From Yamagishiella unicocca (taxonomy: Eukaryota; Chlorophyta; Chlorophyceae; Chlamydomonadales; Volvocaceae), in NCBI GenBank assembly GCA_003116995.1, contig BDSL01000003.1:496001-560000 (forward strand): a stretch of DNA of 64,000 nucleotides, written 5' to 3'. Below are positions 33,480-44,800 of this stretch, piece after piece; the first letter of the stretch is position 1; every line of letters begins with the position of its first letter. The position numbers and the translations under genes were made by a program. Under the pieces are notes generated by a model. The model was not told the origin of the DNA, searched no databases, and saw nothing but the letters and a program-made list of their open reading frames with translations.

Positions 33480-36400
33480 ATGGACCAATTGCGGCCGGCC
33501 GGACCCAGCCCTCCACGGCCCCTCTCCCGGACGACCTCTCCCCGCATTAGGCCCATGTTATGGAACCCAGTGCCCCATCGAGCTGTATGCGGAGAGAGAC
33601 GGATGTTTGTAGCGGCGTAGTCCGCACCGCATGTGGCCGGGGAAGGAAGCGCCCTCACCCCACCCCTCGCCTCGGGCGCCTGGTCCATGCTTCCCCTCAT
33701 TTCCTGGCTCCCCCCTTCCGTCCCCCCTTCATCTCCCCCAATCCAAGGCCCAATGCTCCTCGTCCTTACCCGACCTCCATGCCCACCGCACGTCACCAAC
33801 CCTCCTCCCCAAGGACCCCCAAAGCTCTCGCCGTCCGCCCCTCAAAACCGCCCCTTTCTCGTCGGTTTCTCAGTTCCGCAGTGCCGACCGTCGGTTTCAC
33901 TCATATTCCGCAGCGCCGACCTACGTGTTTGCGCCGACCTACGTGTTTGCGCCGACCTACGTGTTTGCGCCGACCTACGTGTTTGCGCCGACCTACGTGT
34001 TTGCGCCGACCTACGTGTTTGCGCCGACCTACGTGTTTGCGCCGACCTACGTGTTTGCGCCGACCTACGTGTTTGCGCCGACCTACGTGTTTGCGCCGAC
34101 CTACGTGTTTGCTCCCAACCCACCACCCCGCAGCCTGCAACCCCGGGTGCCCGCGTCCCACCGCCGTACAGCGGCCGCCGCGGCTCCCCTCGACGGCGGC
34201 GGCGCTTCCTCCGCTGCCGCGGTGACGCCGCAGCTGCCCGCCGACTGGCGCGAGCGCGCGAAGCCCATCCAGCCGGGCAGCAGCTACCCCGCCAAGCAGT
34301 ACTGCAGCAACTGCGGCCTGTGTGACACCTACTACGTGGCACACGTCAAGGACGCCTGCGCCTTCCTGGGAGACGGTGCGTGGCGGTTTCGGAGCGAAGC
34401 GCCGCACCCGGGGAAGTGGGTTTCGGAGCGAAGCGGGGCCCACCCTGGGGGACATCGGCCAATGGGGAGATGTGAGGGGATGCGACCGCGGGCGGCCAGC
34501 CGACCTGCCCGCTTTTGCTGCCTCCCTCCCGCCGGGCCCCACGTCCGTCCAAAGGTATGTCGCGCATCGACCAAATGGAGGAGCGGGTGCACGGTCGCCG
34601 CCGTGATGCCTCGGACGACAACGAGCTGCACTTCGGGGTGACGGAGTCCATGGCCTATGCCGTCAACTCGCCGGCGGTGGAGGGGGCGCAGTGGACCGGT
34701 ATCGTGACGCAGGTGCGGCGGCGGTGGAGGGTGCCCGGGGGGTGGGGCAGATCCATCTGTGCGTAGCGCACGGGAGGATGGGGAGGTATGGCGATGCGGT
34801 GGGAAGCGCAGTGGCCGAGAGGGGCCGGGGGTGCGCTGCTGGGGCGGCCAATCATCGCGTACGGTCTTTGTGCCCCAGGTGCGCTTTCCTCATTTGTGCG
34901 TGTGTTTTATAAATGCTGAGCTGAGTGTGTGTGTGTGTGTGCGTGTGCGTGTGCCCTGGCGCTTGCGATGCGCTGACCGCAGGTGGCCATTGAGATGCTG
35001 CGGAGCGGCCAGGTGGAGGCGGTGGTGTGCGTGCAGAGCGACGAGAACGACAGGTGGGCGCACGGGGAGGGGCGGCGGACGGGGGGAGGTAGGGGGGCAG
35101 GGAGGGGGGATTGCGAGGGAAACCCGGCAGGAGGGGGGAAGAGAGAGGAGAGGAGGAGGGAGGAGGTGGAGAGGGAGGGTGGGATGGGTGACGAGAAGAG
35201 GGGCGGAGAGGGGAGTTACAATAGGGGAGGAGGGAGGAGGGAGGACACCCGGTACCTGCATGTCAGTAGAAGGCAAGGGGCTGATGCGGGAGTCGCATCG
35301 TACAGCGCCGCACAGCTATTCACCTGTCGCATGCCGCCACTCTTCGCCGCTGCTGGCGCCCCGCTGCTGTGCGGTTGCAACGCAGGTTCACGCCCAAGCC
35401 GATGGTGGCCAGGACGGTGGAGGACATCATCAAGGTACGGCAAATATGGCAACCGGCAACTGAACCGGGAGAGACCGGGGGCGCGGCCAAAGTAGCGGCA
35501 GCTTCGGCCGGTGTTCACGTTGACGACCTCATGCGGCACCCTAGTCGACACGGGGGACTGGGCGAGCGGGCAGCCCTCATGCGGTTCCCTGGTCCCCTAT
35601 GCAGTCGACACGGGGGACTGGGCGAGCGGGCGGCCCTCATGCGCCGCCACTGCACTTCACTGCGACGCACTGCACGGCTGCCTCGCAACTCGCAACCCCT
35701 CCCCCGCGCCATGCGCCTGGCTTCATGGAATACGCGCTGCGCGTAGTGGAGGTAGTACCTGCGCTGTAGGCTCTCTGCAGGTGGGGCGGCCTAGGGCGCA
35801 CCCGGTTCCGGCAGAGGTGCACAGCTCCAGATCCTCACCTCCCCCCTATCGCCAACGGTTTTTATGCCCCCCCCTCGCCCAGTCGAGTTACCGGTTTTTT
35901 ACTTGTAACCCCCCCATCGCCACCCTCCCAAACACTAGGCACGCGGCGTGAAGCCCACTCTGTCGCCCAACCTCAACGTGCTGGCAACGGTGGAGGCGCT
36001 GCAGGTGATCGGTTTGTTGGTTGCGGCGGTTGCCGGGAGTTGGTTGGTCGTCGTGGTGAGGCCTCACCCTCGCCACCTAGGCGGCTCTGCCCTCCTCACG
36101 GTAGTGACACGCAGACGGACGCCTTGTTGGTCGCACATGCTGCTCCCGCCTTCTGGGTCCCGCGGCCCTGCACCCACTTTTTCCGCCCCGATGAACGCAG
36201 CCCTTTGCCGCCGTACTGTTGCCTGCCGCGCGCTCGTCCAGGTCAAGAAGCTGCTGTTCATCGGCGTGGGTTGCCAGGTGCGCTCCTCAGACCGGGATGC
36301 GCTGGTTTACCGCTAAGACGCGAAACTCCCTCCACGGAAAGTGAACTGCCAAGGGCGGCGCGTAGCGCACGACCCAGCGACGGGGGGCGAGGGAGGGATT

Positions 36401-39045
36401 GGCTTTGCGACCTGACTGGTAGAAAGACTGCCTAGGAACGGAAGCGGAAACAGCGGAATGAGCCGGCCGCCGGCGTACTAGCTTTCGGAAGTAAGGGTAA
36501 CGTGGAGTGCATGTTGACGGGAAGAACTAGGCGATATGTGGCAAGCCGAAACGGTACAAGTGCGAGCGGTAAAGCGAGCCGGCTGCCGGCGGGGTAGTAC
36601 TACTGGCAACGCCGAAGTATTCGGGAAGGAGCAGTGCTGGGGCGAACGAGCTACGGCTGATACCGGTAGGCAGGCGGAAGCGAAGACAGAAGCGAAGGCA
36701 ACACGAGGGCCGGAGAACAGGGGTCGGTTCTAACAATAGCGCGGTGATGGCGGCGAACACGGCAATGGGTGGCACATCAGAGAACCCAGTGTGCGTTTAT
36801 GCGCGTGGTGGCTTAAAAACCGTTTACGCGGCAGGGACAGGAAAGTTGGCGCATGGTGTATGTGTGTGGGGGGCAGCAGCCACGCCACTATACGACTGGC
36901 AAAGTGTACGAAACCAGTAACACCCCTTACCGCCCCCTTACCGCCGCAGGTCCAGGCTCTGCGCGCCGTGGAGCCGTACCTGGGCCTTGAGAAGCTGTAC
37001 GTACTGGGAACCAACTGCGTGGACAACGGTCCGCGCGCTGGCCTCGACAAGTTCCTCCGCGCGGCTTCCACCCGGCCCGAACAGGCGCTGCACTACGAGT
37101 TCATGCAGGACTACCGGTGAGTAACGGTTAGCGGTTAGCGGTCAGGCGGTTAGCGGGTGACTCTGGGTACGGTGCTGAGTAGTGGGAACACTGGGCAGTA
37201 AGGATAAGGAGGCCGCCATTCCGACGCTCCCAGCTTTCGTGAAATGAGTCTCGAATGGATCATCCCATTGCGGCGGAACGCGCCCGCCCCCCAGGGTCCA
37301 CGTGAAGCACACGGACGGCTCCTTCGAGTACGTGCCGTACTTTTGCCTGCCTGCCAAGGAGCTGAATGACGTCATCGCGCCCTCCTGCTACTCCTGCTTC
37401 GACTATACCAACGCACTTGCGGACATGGTGGTGCGTGGGGCGTAGGGTGCCTCTCGTCTGATAGCCTGACCGGCTGATCTCGCTTGCTCCTGGCTTGTGC
37501 GCATGGGAGCAATGTGAACCTAGCCAGGACTGAGGACAGCGTGCGTCCAATGCCTCCGCAGGTGGGCTACATGGGCGTGCCGTACATGAACCGCGACATG
37601 ACACGTCACCCGCAGTACATGGTCATCCGGAACGAGCGGGGACAGGAGCTGCTGAACAGCGTGAAGCACAGGCTGGAGGTACGGCAGGAGGGTTTGGGCG
37701 GGCGGGGTTCGGTACCACAACGACCACACGGTCAAAACGCCTCGTCTGGTCGCCAAGCTACACGCGGTTCTGCCTTTTGGTTTGGAGCCCACTGTAACAA
37801 GTACTACTTCCGCTACTCGGAGGTCTCCTATGCCCTTTTGGTCATTCTTGTTTTTTTACACGCGGCACGCGACCGCTGTAGCAAGTTCTACTACTACGCG
37901 ACATATTGTTTTACGAACACAACCTTGAAGCCCTAACGCCGCGCCTCTGGCGTATTTTTTCGCCGCCGCAGATGACTCCGACCATCTCGACGGGCGACCG
38001 GCGTGCTGTGGTCATGCAGGTACGGCATGTCGTCTTAACCCCCACCCCCTCCGAGGCCTGCAGCCCCGGGCGTCTCATGCTCAGGGTGCCACCCCAACAG
38101 CCCCGCGCACCGCCACCATCCAACCAATTAAAAAATTATTGAACGCTGACCAAGCCGTGCCTTGCGTTTATCGGATGGCTCACTGACCCACCGACCCACC
38201 GACCTGCAATCCAGACTGTGGCCAGTGATGATGAGGCCAAGCTGGGCCAGCTCCGAGACCCAGCTCCCCGCTGGCTGGGCAACGTGCTGGCGTGGGTGCT
38301 CAACCTCATAGGGCCCAAGGTGGGTAGGCTGCCGGAACGGTCGCAGAGGGGCACCGCTGCTAGCAGGGCCCGATGTTGGTGTGGTCTCGGAGCGTTCATC
38401 CTGCAGCACTCTCTGCCTATGGCACTGCCCGCTGCCTGCCTGCGCAATGAACGGCTGGGCGGGACAGCCAAATCGGATTCGGCCCTCATCAAAGCCGCTG
38501 CTTAGCGCAAATATAGGACAGCCGTCGTACTTTTGTGAATCCAACACTCTTAACCCGTCGATGTCTTTGCCCTTTCCCCTTGGAAGTCCCTGACGTGGGC
38601 CCGTTCCCTCTGCGTGCTCCTCCCTCCACTGCCCGCAGGGCCTCGAGTTCGGCAAGTACTCGATAGACTACCATTACATCAGGTTTGGCGGTTGGGCCTG
38701 GGGCAGGATGATGATGTTGACGGTTGAGGTTTGGCGGTTGTGTACGACAGGGGGGCTCACTGGACAGACAGAGCGAACACGGCACTGGCCTGGTGGCCAA
38801 ACGTGCACTTGACTGACGCTCGGACAGCACCGTGACTTGAGGTAGAAACACACCACGCCTCCCCTCCCCCTCGGGATTATGTCACATTCCCCTTCGGGCC
38901 CCAAAGGAACTATCTGTACGTCCACCGTAACTGGGGCTCCAAGCGCGCGGAGCAGCACATCCCCTCCTTCGCCAAGGACATCGTACGGCAGTACGACAAG
39001 GATGGTGCCGTTACGAAGCGTCTGAGCCTGAAGCCAAAGTTCTGA
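33480..39045 (+). CDS. HCAR: 7-hydroxymethyl chlorophyll a reductase, chloroplast
   Basis: Fourteen exons join in phase to 504 residues: 33480-33616, 34134-34375, 34555-34712, 34983-35053, 35386-35434, 35939-36004, 36242-36277, 36950-37116, 37295-37430, 37562-37678, 37972-38019, 38215-38319, 38639-38682, 38907-39045 (TGA). HCAR is the ferredoxin-dependent, FAD and iron-sulfur enzyme that converts 7-hydroxymethyl chlorophyll a to chlorophyll a in the chlorophyll cycle. Diagnostic blocks are CSNCGLCDTYYVAHVKDACA (cluster cysteines, about residues 103-118), EGAQWTGIVT, GVKPTLSPNLN, FIGVGCQVQALR, LYVLGTNCVDNG, APSCYSCFDYTN and NYLYVHRNWGS. It shares the FrhB-like fold of F420 hydrogenase beta subunits. 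Exon 1 (transit-peptide-like, MDQLRPAGPSPPRP) is the least certain part. A frame from 33631 also runs unspliced into exon 2. TGTAA lies at 39613. Confidence 0.93.
33914..34111. repeat. 18-base minisatellite, 11 near-perfect copies, in HCAR intron 1
   Basis: The unit GCCGACCTACGTGTTTGC repeats about 11 times head to tail just before the acceptor at 34132-34133. A period divisible by three keeps several frames open on both strands (APTYVF and RRPTCL on plus, KHVGRR on minus). Confidence 0.95.
34925..34953. repeat. (TG)n microsatellite in an HCAR intron
   Basis: Run of TG with two interruptions (GCGTGTGCG), about 30 bases upstream of the acceptor at 34981-34982. Confidence 0.85.
35057..35245. 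repeat. Polypurine, G-rich tract in an HCAR intron
   Basis: About 190 bases of nearly pure A/G on the coding strand with many runs of four or more G, in the intron between exons ending at 35053 and starting at 35386. Confidence 0.8.
35543..35642. repeat. 60-base tandem duplication in an HCAR intron
   Basis: AGTCGACACGGGGGACTGGG and the following GCGAGCGGGC...GCCCTCATGCG recur at an offset of exactly 60 bases (35543 and 35603). Confidence 0.85.
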
Positions 39046-39899
39046 GGGTCCGTGGGTGGTCCCTCCACCTCCATAGCTCCATTCCTCGTAGTGGAGCGTG
39101 TCCGGCTGCCTTCGAAGTAGTATTCGTTACAGTGAGCTCCAGACCTTGAAAGTGTTTGTGTATTTGCCTTACAGTAGCTTAAGCTGGGTGGTGATGGGCG
39201 GAGATGAAGGCTGCAAAGTAGTTACTGTTACAGTGGGCCCCAGCCCGAAGGTTGCGTGTGTTGATTTCATGGGATACGGTAACCAAGGAGCAAGGAAGGG
39301 TTTTGGAGGAGATGGGGATACCCGTGTGAGCGCTTAGGATAGGATCAGGAAGGTGAAGGACTTAAAGTGGACCATGCGGCATTATGTACCCACTTCAGGC
39401 ACACACGCGGCTGTGTTGCGTGGACACGAAAAATGGACGGAGTACGATGCATTCGGGACTAGCTTATTGGACACGCAATACGCCCCACGCTGTGCGTGTG
39501 CATTTGAGGGGGCACCCGAAGGTGCCGGACATAGCAGATGGTGACAGTGCTCCACTTTACTTGGAGCTGCAGACGCAACCCCTTAGGGGTGCAGGGCAGA
39601 GCAGGCAACCGTGTAAGGGACTCACATACGATCCGGGCACCGCTTCCCTAGCGGGCGCTTGATAATCGATGCTACGGCAAGCTAGCATGGACCTGATGGC
39701 AGTGGGCGGCGTGGGGCACACGGAGCGGGCACCATGGCTTCGGCGCTGATAGGGGCGCCTTTGCGAGACATGTCTTGCAGTGTCACGCCCTATAGCCGAC
39801 ACGGTGACCTGCGAACACCAGTATACAGCGCTTATACCGATTATTGCGTGCCGTGCGCACGTGTCCCTGAGCGTTTCCCGATGTGTAGGAGGGCAAAAC
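39046..39899. other. HCAR 3' UTR and spacer
   Basis: TGTAA at 39613-39617, about 570 bases past the HCAR stop, is a possible poly(A) signal. No other gene seen before the tRNA. Confidence 0.4.
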
Positions 39900-39992
39900 T
39901 GCACCCATCCGGGATCGAACCGGAGACCTTCTGTGTCCCAACAATCCACTGATTTGTTAGACAGATGTGATAACCAACTACACCATGGTTGC
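39900..39992 (-). tRNA. tRNA-Val (anticodon AAC) with 19-base intron
   Basis: On the minus strand the sequence starts GCAACCATGGTGTAGTTGG and ends TTCGATCCCGGATGGGTGCA. A and B boxes are intact. The anticodon arm TCTGT-CTAACA / CACAGA is closed after removing a 19-base intron following position 37. The mature length is 74. The acceptor stem has one A-G mismatch at pair 4. TTTT directly downstream serves as a Pol III terminator. Confidence 0.88.
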
Positions 39993-40054
39993 AGATGTCG
40001 TATGAGTGTTTCGTTGCAAACCAGTAAGATCCCGTGCGGGCCGCCGCTGCGCGA

Positions 40055-41317
40055 CGCTGGACGACGCTCGTACGGCACGAGCTGGCGCCCTCCGAGCTGG
40101 CCATGGGTGCGCTCCAAGATCGCATCGCGGCGCGGGCTGCGGTGGCCGCTCTCCTTTCTGACATCTCGCCCGCATGGCTCGCTGCTGCTCGCCTGGCGCC
40201 CGATGGCCCCGCCCCGCCGTCGCCTGACGAGGTGGATGCTCTCCTCCTTGCTCGCCTGGGGTGGCGGCTGGGTGTGGACGCCGTGCTGCCCCTCACTTCC
40301 TTCACCGTCAAGCTGGGCACCCTGCTCCAGGCGGCGGAACTGGAGCGCCCCAGGCAGGCCTGTCATGCGGCGTATGTGCGGGAGGCGCTCGGGCTGTCCC
40401 CTGCTGTGGCTGCCACGCCCGAGGCGGCCCTTGTGGCGTTACGCGCGGTATGGCGGCGGTTGTGGAAGCGTCTTAAGTGGGAGCCGCGGTGGAAGGAGGT
40501 CCTCTGGCGGCTGGCGGTTGACGGGGTGCCCATGCCGGGCTCCTCCCACCTCCCGCTGGTCCCACCCGAACCGTGTGCTTGCGGCTGTTACCCCGCTGCA
40601 GCGGGTGTGGCCGAGTCGCCGCGCTTGCATCACTTTTGGTCTTGCCCCCTCGTCCGCCCGCTCTGGGATGAACTGGAAGTCTGCTGTGGATGCGGGGTCA
40701 CGCGTGAGCATGTGTGGTTGTGTGTGTCGCCGGATCCGACCACTGTGCTGCAGTGTGTGTGGGATGTGGTGGCGTTGGCGGCGCTCAACGCGATGGAGTG
40801 GGCGCGCCGGTACATACACTCTCATCGGCTCCCCGGCCCCACCCTCCCTGCTGCTATGCGTTCTGGCCTCCTTGCTAAGTTCTGGGCCTTGCTGCGGGAC
40901 TTTGCGGGCTTGGGTTTGCCCCGCAAGGACTGGGGTGACGTGGGGGTGGACCACCCATTTTTGTTCGTAACCGGGGGTCGGCTCATGTGCGCCGTGCCGC
41001 CCTAGCTAGCCTGCCTTGGCTGCTGTTTGTTCTTTCGTTCTTTCTTTCCTGGTGCCACCTTTGCTGGTTCGAGATACGAGTGGTGCGGGTGATGGGCAGG
41101 TGAGCCAATGGGGGCTTTTGTGGTGGTTTTGACGCGTAAGGGTGGCCTGCATGGGGCCGTGTCCTGCCGTCGCTTGTGCTGACTTTGCATGATGCTGTTT
41201 GCCTGCTGTTGCCCGTACCCGACCTTGGTTCCGTGTCTCTTCCGCAGTGCTTTCCCGCCGGGATAAGGGCGGGTGCCGCCTGTCGTGCGGCCACTGTAAC
41301 GCGGTCTCTCTCTCTCT
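40055..41317 (+). mobile_element. 5'-truncated copy of the non-LTR retrotransposon
   Basis: Nearly identical to the last part of the long element (44636-45890): the C-terminal portion of the RT polyprotein (stop at 41005), its 3' UTR and a (TC)n tail. It begins abruptly 62 bases upstream of the tRNA-Val 5' end. Truncation at the 5' end is typical of target-primed reverse transcription. Confidence 0.9.
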
Positions 41318-41318
41318 G

Positions 41319-41518
41319 CTGGGTGGGTAGCTTAGCTGCTAAAGCCCGGCCTTAATCGGCAGGAGATCCAGAGTTCAAGTCCTGGCCCCCCCACCCAAAC
41401 CGCCACCCATTTCCGGGGGGGTAAACGGAAGTACTGGCACGGGGACCTGCGACTTCCGTAACAGGGGCGTGCATGGCCCTGCCAACCGGGTGAGAGCCCC
41501 GGACCCCAACCCAACAAA
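41319..41518 (+). mobile_element. SINE family A, tRNA-derived, single copy
   Basis: The head has Pol III-type boxes (A box TAGCTTAGCTGC, B box GAGTTCAAGTCC) and a tRNA-like fold with a leaky T stem. A roughly 120-base unrelated body follows, ending GACCCCAACCCAACAA. It sits directly after the (TC)n tail of the truncated LINE copy. Three further copies lie at 47931-48534. Confidence 0.8.
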
Positions 41519-41519
41519 T

Positions 41520-41754
41520 TTGGGGGGTTCGTCTAATTGGTTAAGACACTGGCATTCTGTCCAGAGATCGGTGGTTCGATTCCCCGGCCCCTCCCCGGTA
41601 GTTACCGGGTGCCCCACTTGTGGGCAAGTAGGTTTGTGGTTGAACCTGCTGGTCGAGGTTGTCGTTGATGGGGGTGGAGATACAGAGCTTATGACACGGT
41701 CAGGTGTCGTACCCCAGCGTCGGGGTCCTGTAACGCAAGGAATTTTTTTTTTTT
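41520..41754 (+). mobile_element. SINE family B, tRNA-derived, full-length copy
   Basis: It begins with a degenerate tRNA-like head (D stem GTCT/AGAC, B box GGTTCGATTCC, acceptor GGGGGG paired with CCCCTC-like bases). The anticodon arm does not close properly, so it is not a working tRNA. The 3' body, ending GTAACGCAAGGAATTT then a T run, is repeated at 51391-51541, where a poly(A) tail follows. Confidence 0.75.
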
Positions 41755-41765
41755 GCTGCTGGGCG

Positions 41766-41896
41766 ACGCCGCTGCTGTTTGCCTGCTGTTGCCCGTACCC
41801 GACCTTGGTTCCGTGTCTCTTCCGCAGTGCTTTCCCGCCGGGATAAGGGCGGGTGCCGCCTGTCGTGCGGCCACTGTAACGCGGTCTCTCTCTCTC
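41766..41896 (+). mobile_element. 131-base LINE 3'-tail insertion with 11-base target-site duplication
   Basis: Matches the last 130 bases of the LINE 3' UTR, ending in (TC)n, flanked by identical 11-mers. This is an extremely 5'-truncated retrotransposition event. Confidence 0.85.
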
Positions 41897-41899
41897 GCT

Positions 41900-44800
41900 G
41901 CTGGGCGCCTCGTGACCGACCCGCGCCAATTGCCCAATGTCGTCGCTTCTTTCTGGGAGCGCATCAGCTGCCTGCCGTCAGGCCTGGACTCGGCGGATCA
42001 GCAAGCGGTTCTGGCAGCTGTCGACGCCCACTCTACTCCGATCTCGCCCGATCTTCGCCCCGAGTTGGGCTCCATCGCAGTCTCAGCCGCGGAGGTGGCG
42101 CGGGCCCTGCAGCAATCCAAGCCTGGCACGTCCCCAGGCTGGGACGGAATCCCTGTGGATCTCCTCCGGACCTACAGTGGCTGCTTTGTGCCGGCACTGG
42201 CCCGCCTTTTCACTGCTATCGGCCATCTGCGCGCCGTCCCGACGGGTTTCCTGAAGGGTGTTATATCCGTCATTTACAAGGGCCATGATGCGGACCGGGC
42301 GGCGGCCGGCGCCTACCGCCCCATCACCCTGCTCTGTACTGATTACCGCATTCTGGCGAAGGTCCTCGCCAACCGCCTCAGCCCTGGCCTTTCCGCCGCC
42401 ATCCCCCTCGAGCAGTCCGCCTTCCTCCCCGGCCGCTCCATTGGCGCCAACACCCGCTTCCTTCGCTGCCTCCCCCCCCTCCTACACCAGCAGCAACGGA
42501 GTGCTCTCGTCGCCTTCTTGGATTTCGCCAAAGCTTACGACACCATTGACCGCTCCTTCCTCTTTGCTGTCATGGAGCGCATGGGTGTTGGGGCCGGTTT
42601 CCTGGGATGGACGCAGCTCCTGTTGGGCCGTACAGTGGCCCTGGCGTCCGTCAACGGCTACATCTCCCGCTCTGTCCCTATCCGGGCCGGCGTCCGGCAG
42701 GGCTGTCCCCTTGCCCCGCTCCTATACCTCTTCGTGGCCCACGCCCTCCTCTGCTGGCTGAAGCGGCACGGTGTTGGCGTGCCGCTGGCCCCGGCGGACC
42801 CGGCCAGCCTGGTTACCGGCGTGCAGTTTGCTGATGATGCCCAAGTCGCGCTCCCAGATGCAGCTGCAGTACCGCCATTTATCGCCCTCATGGCCGCGTT
42901 TGCCCGCGCCTCTGGCCAGCACCTGAATCCCTCCAAGGTCGAGCTGCTGTGGGCTGGTCGCCAGGTGGCGCCGGCGCTCGCCGCCCCGGCTGCCGTCCTT
43001 GCCGCTGCGGTGGCGGCCGTCGCCGCCCCTGCCGCCGCGTGGACCGCTGCGGGCGGTGCCGCCGCTTCACCCGCCGCCCCGAGCGCCGCTGCTGCCGAGG
43101 CGCCGGTGGAGGCCGCCCCGGCAGGCGCTGGCGCCGCCGCCGTACCTCCTGACGCCCCGGCCGCCGCCGCTGCTGCCGCTGCGCCGGTGGCTGCCGCCCT
43201 GGCCGCCGCTGCTGCTGCCCCGCAGGCGGCTGCCGCCCCGGCCGCCGCGGCTGCCGTGGCGCCGGCGGCTGCCGTCCTGGTCGCAGTGGCCGCCGAGGCG
43301 CTGGCGACCGCCGGTCCGGCTGCCACCGGTGGTGCTCCTGGGGCGGCCGCGGGTGCCGCGGCCCCCACGGTGCTGACGACCGCAGCCCTGGCCGCCGCTG
43401 GCGCCGCCGCAGCGTCTCCCACGCCTCCTGACGCCCCAGCCGTCGCGGCCGTCACTGCCGCCCCCACTGCCCCGGCCGCCCCAGCCGCTCCAGCCGCCCC
43501 AGCCGCCCCTGCTGGCGCCGCCAGCTCCCCCGTCGCCCGTCACCCGCCTCGCCTGGCGCGCCCACCAGGGCTGGCTCGCCGCGGTCGTCGGCGTCGTGGC
43601 CGCGGTGCTGCAGCTGTCGTGGTCGTGGGCGCCCTCGCCGCAGCCGCTGGCGCCCTGGCCGCCCCGGGTCCCTCCACGTCGCCGTCCCTTGCCGCCACCG
43701 CTCCCGGGGTGCCTCGCCCCTCCCCTTCTCCCCCGCCCCCTGCCCTCGCTGGCCTTCGGATCGTGCCCGCTGCGGTGGCGCTGGGCATCCCCTTCACCAA
43801 TCCGCCTGCCGCCCCCGTCCTCGATTGGGCGTCACGGATGTCGGAGGCCCGCCGCCGTCTCCAAAAGATCTCCCGCATGGCCCTGTCGATGTTCGGCCGT
43901 GCCACTGCGGCTGCAGCTTATGCTCTCCATATGGCGACGTACCACATGGAGCACTCGGGGCTGCCGCCGGCGGAGGTCCTTGCTGGCATCATGGCCCTTG
44001 TCGCCAAGCTGGTGGATCGGGAGCTAGGCCCTGATGACGCCCAGCGCCGTTTCACTGGTGTCCCCCTCCGCCTGCTCTCCGGTCATCCCACCATCGGCGG
44101 CTTCGGTGTACTGCCCCTTCGGCTGCATGTCCTCAGCCGGCATGCCAAGTGGAGCCTGACGGTCGCCCGCTCCGCGCTGCAGCCCCCGGCTGCCCGCGCG
44201 CCGTGGATCCGGATTGCGGTCTCCTTCCTCTCTACCCTCCACCCTGCCTTCCGCCCGCTGGCCGTCACCACAGCTCGCCCGGATGGCCCGTGGCTCGGCG
44301 CCCCCTTAAGCTTGCCCCCGGACATCCACCGGCTTGCCACGAGCCTCGGTCACCTCCCCCCCCTGTCTGACGTCGCGGACCCCCCCCTGGAGCCGGGCGT
44401 CTGGTGCTTCAACGCGCCGCTGTGGGGCAACCCGCTCCTGCCCAACGCGGGGGCGCCGGGCCGGCGGCCGGGGTTGGAGGCTATCCATGGCCCCCTCACC
44501 ATGTGCCGCCGCCTGCTGACCGTCGGCGACGCCGTCCGGGTGCAGGACGCTATGACCGCGTTTGAGGTGGAGCGCGCCCATGCCCTGGCGACGACGCCGG
44601 GCATGGCCATCTTCAGCCGGCTGGCTGAGCGCTGGACGACGCTCGTACGGCACGAGCTGGCGCCCTCCGAGCTGGCCATGGGTGCGCTCCAAGATCGCAT
44701 CGCGGCGCGGGCTGCGGTGGCCGCTCTCCTTTCTGACATCTCGCCCGCATGGCTCGCTGCTGCTCGCCTGGCGCCCGATGGCCCCGCCCCGCCGTCGCCT

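Noticed and set aside
33914..34111. CRISPR-like direct repeats
   Set aside because: Units abut without spacers and lie in a nuclear intron.
33901..34542. Long minus-strand frame with a KHVGRR repeat, and RRPTCL frame on plus
   Set aside because: Both are shadows of the 18-base minisatellite, whose period keeps all frames open. The HCAR exons are on the plus strand.
41319..41600. Functional tRNA genes (a Leu-like TAA loop and an Arg-like TCT loop)
   Set aside because: Anticodon and T stems do not close properly and both are followed by long repeated bodies with tails, so they are SINE heads.
42658..43467. 269-residue Ala-rich minus-strand frame
   Set aside because: Reverse shadow of the GC-rich Ala/Pro insert in the LINE RT frame.
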